Shown: one piece after another, positions 62,153-64,000 of the stretch | Numbering within the stretch: position 1 is the stretch's first letter | Layout: every line of letters begins with the position of its first letter | DNA from: Brevibacterium aurantiacum | GTDB lineage: Bacteria > Actinomycetota > Actinomycetes > Actinomycetales > Brevibacteriaceae | Length of the DNA stretch: 64,000 nucleotides | Reading direction: 5' to 3' | NCBI RefSeq assembly: GCF_007558825.1 | Contig: NZ_VLTK01000005.1 | Coordinates: 186,001-250,000, forward strand | Made by a program: the position numbers and the translations under genes | Notes under the pieces: model-generated | Databases searched by the model: none | What the model was told of the DNA's origin: nothing | Seen by the model: the letters and a program-made list of their open reading frames with translations, nothing else

Positions 62153-62751
62153 GCACCACCGTCATCGTGACGCCGTTCGGAGTTGCCGAGCAGCTGGCCG
62201 CTGCATGCGTACTGTCGAACATCAAGGGAACGATTGTTCCCATCGGAGACTTCACCGGGATCGTCTTGGCCGACACCGATGTCCAGGCGGGCAACGAGGC
62301 GGCCGCGGCGATCTCGAAACTCTCCGGCAAACATGAGGTCCTCCTCCTGGTCCGCAGTGAGGAGCAGATCGATGCCGGTCACTTCCGCCACGGTGCCCGC
62401 GAATCGGATGTTCCTGCAGGTCTGGCGCTGAAGAACCTTCCAGACGTCCTCGAACAGCTGCTGCTCGAGATCAGATCAGCCGACGACGTGGAGGGCAACA
62501 TCCCCACCTCTTCCATGACGAAGCTGCAGGCCAGTGCCGCCACGATGTCTCCTGGCCGGGCCGCCGTGGCCCGGACGGCACTGCTGTGGATCGTCGTGGC
62601 AGTGCTCGCTGGACTCATCACCGCTTTCGGCATCACGATCGGGCTCAGCGGGAACACCATGGCCTGGGTGGTGGCCGCCTTCGGCGCGATCGTCCTCGGC
62701 TTCTCCCTGTGGAGGATCTACAGCGTCCTGACCAAGGGAGCGAAGAAATGA
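62149..62751 (+). CDS. Unknown membrane protein inside the his operon
   Basis: The 200-residue product has a soluble N-terminal ~135 residues rich in Ala, Val and Asp and two C-terminal membrane segments (about 144-163 and 170-190) with a short basic end. I do not recognise a domain. It overlaps hisB at its start (GTGA) and hisH at its stop (ATGA), so it is translated together with histidine enzymes. Genes of unknown function occur at this place in other actinobacterial his operons, but the role is not known to me. Confidence 0.65.
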   Translation: MSTTVIVTPFGVAEQLAAACVLSNIKGTIVPIGDFTGIVLADTDVQAGNEAAAAISKLSGKHEVLLLVRSEEQIDAGHFRHGARESDVPAGLALKNLPDVLEQLLLEIRSADDVEGNIPTSSMTKLQASAATMSPGRAAVARTALLWIVVAVLAGLITAFGITIGLSGNTMAWVVAAFGAIVLGFSLWRIYSVLTKGAKK

Positions 62752-63377
62752 GCACGGTGGCTGTCCTCGACTACGGGGCAGGAAACGTCCGCTCAGCTGT
62801 CCGCGCGGTGGAAGCGGCCGGTGCCGAAGCCGTGCTCACAGCAGACCGTGCCATCATCGATGACGCAGACGGATTGCTCGTTCCCGGCGTCGGCGCCTAT
62901 TCGGCAGTGATGGCCGGACTGAAGCGAGTCGGCGGGGATGATCTCATCCGCTCGTGGCACGAGAGCCAGCGGCCTCTGCTCGGCATCTGCGTGGGGCTGC
63001 AGGTCTTCTTCGCCCGCGGAGAGGAGCACGGAGTGAAGACGGAAGGCATCGGACTGTGGCCCGGCGCCGTCACCGCACTCGAGGCTCCGGTCGTTCCACA
63101 CATGGGATGGTCGCAGGTCAGCGCACCGAAGTCCTCACGGATGTTCGACGGTGTGGCCGAGGAACGTTTCTACTTCGTCCACTCCTATGCAGCAGCCGAC
63201 ACTCCACCGAACACCATGGTGACCACAGCGACCCATGGCAGCAGCTTCATCGCTGCCGTCGAAGACGGCACCACCTGGGCAGCCCAGTTCCACCCCGAGA
63301 AGTCTTCCGATGCGGGCGCGCGTCTGCTGCGCAACTGGCTCGGCACGTTCCCCGGAGCGGGCGCGACTGCCCACTAG
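62748..63377 (+). CDS. hisH: Imidazole glycerol phosphate synthase, glutaminase subunit
   Basis: Glutamine amidotransferase that feeds ammonia to HisF. The 209-residue class I GATase has [17 protein letters not shown] at its start, the catalytic cysteine in [12 protein letters not shown] and the His/Glu pair in [16 protein letters not shown] 62748 overlaps the previous stop (ATGA). HisF is not in the window but may follow hisA. Confidence 0.95.
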   Translation: MSTVAVLDYGAGNVRSAVRAVEAAGAEAVLTADRAIIDDADGLLVPGVGAYSAVMAGLKRVGGDDLIRSWHESQRPLLGICVGLQVFFARGEEHGVKTEGIGLWPGAVTALEAPVVPHMGWSQVSAPKSSRMFDGVAEERFYFVHSYAAADTPPNTMVTTATHGSSFIAAVEDGTTWAAQFHPEKSSDAGARLLRNWLGTFPGAGATAH

Positions 63378-63453
63378 GATTGTCCGAACCCTCCGGTTTC
63401 ACCTGCTCCAATCTGTTCACATCAGTCTCGACAGCCTCTTGAGAAAGGTCACA

Positions 63454-64000
63454 ATGACTCAAACCCCCAACAAGTTGGTCCTCCTTCCCGCCGTTGACGT
63501 CGCCGATGGCAAAGCCGTCCGCCTCGTCCAGGGCGAAGCCGGCACGGAGACAGATTACGGTTCTCCCATCGACGCGGCCCAGGATTTCGAAAGCCGTGGA
63601 GCGGAGTGGATCCACCTCGTTGACCTCGACGCCGCATTCGGTCGCGGATCGAATTCGGATCTGCTCAACCAGGTCGTCAAGGCTGTCGGCATCAAGGTCG
63701 AACTCTCCGGCGGCATCCGCGACACCGAGAGCCTCGAGCGCGCACTGGACACCGGTGCCGAGCGGGTGAACATCGGCACTGCCGCGTTGGAGAACCCGGA
63801 ATGGACCGCCGACATGATCTCTCGTTTCGGCGATCAGGTCGCCATCGGTCTCGATGTGCGCGGAACAACTCTCGCGGCCCGCGGCTGGACCAAGGACGGG
63901 GGAGACCTCTACGAGGTTCTCTCGACTCTTGAGAAGGCAGGCTGCGCCCGCTATGTCGTCACCGATGTCCGCAAGGACGGCACGCTGCAGGGACCCAATG
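63454..64000 (+). CDS. hisA: HisA/PriA phosphoribosyl isomerase (3' end outside window)
   Basis: The first 182 residues of a TIM-barrel isomerase are visible: [21 protein letters not shown] at the start, [19 protein letters not shown] and [15 protein letters not shown]. In actinobacteria this enzyme (PriA) often isomerises both ProFAR and PRA, serving histidine and tryptophan synthesis; the sequence here does not decide between HisA and PriA because the diagnostic part is cut off. ATG 63454 follows gagaaagg. The frame is open to base 64000. Confidence 0.9.
   Translation, partial: MTQTPNKLVLLPAVDVADGKAVRLVQGEAGTETDYGSPIDAAQDFESRGAEWIHLVDLDAAFGRGSNSDLLNQVVKAVGIKVELSGGIRDTESLERALDTGAERVNIGTAALENPEWTADMISRFGDQVAIGLDVRGTTLAARGWTKDGGDLYEVLSTLEKAGCARYVVTDVRKDGTLQGPN

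Noticed and set aside
1..64000. Mobile elements, prophage, rRNA or tRNA genes
   Set aside because: No transposase, integrase, att-like repeats or recognisable structural RNA genes were seen; composition is even throughout.

Overview
This is a high-GC actinobacterial chromosome segment, almost entirely protein-coding. Gene content and order (infB-rbfA-truB-ribF-rpsO-pnp; dapB/dapA/RNase J; ftsK-pgsA-cinA-clgR-DUF3046-recA-recX-miaB-miaA-dapF-hflX-dinG-lexA), GAAC-N4-GTTC SOS boxes and many TANNNT -10 boxes placed 6-7 nt before the start codon fit Micrococcales, most likely Brevibacterium or a close relative. The genus is an inference; no rRNA, tRNA, CRISPR array, prophage or insertion sequence was found.

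Layout. 1-10930: translation and RNA metabolism (infB 3' part, rbfA, truB, ribF, rpsO, pnp) with a cell-wall type peptidase-fold protein, a SatD-like HTH/membrane protein pair and an M16 protease. 11050-18006: a TetR-controlled catabolic operon (amino-acid dehydrogenase, ADP-forming CoA ligase, ThDP-dependent decarboxylase-like enzyme, acyl-CoA dehydrogenase). 18204-28110: Mn-type superoxide dismutase, dapB, membrane proteins, a zinc metallopeptidase, an Old-Yellow-type Fe-S oxidoreductase with a TetR gene, dapA and RNase J. 28284-36267: a glycolate/lactate locus: frameshifted LldP/GlcA permease, divergent malate synthase, then GlcD-GlcE-GlcF. 36320-42993: universal stress protein, CitM-type citrate transporter, CitA/CitB-like two-component system, and an MFS exporter divergent from an ArsR-type regulator. 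43202-59744: the conserved ftsK-to-lexA block. 59979-64000: a LysM membrane protein opposite lexA (YneA/Rv2719c position), then hisC, hisB, an unknown membrane protein, hisH and the 5' part of hisA.

The genes group into a few functional circuits. The SOS circuit has LexA with boxes at its own divergent promoter and at recA. The glc locus would import glycolate, oxidise it to glyoxylate (GlcDEF) and condense it with acetyl-CoA (malate synthase), but its permease is out of frame at a run of seven C. The 11-18 kb operon could run from an amino acid through a 2-oxo acid and a CoA thioester to an enoyl-CoA.

The most unusual non-coding signals are a six-codon leader ORF plus mutually exclusive stems before hflX; a 118-nt leader structure at the start of the pnp transcript; an 18-bp-arm palindrome over the TetR promoter; two independent 20-bp-period tandem arrays (after miaA and after dinG); and in-frame 18-bp repeats that add hexapeptide tails to two adjacent enzymes. 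No wholly new multi-gene system is evident; the hflX leader is the best candidate for something undescribed.
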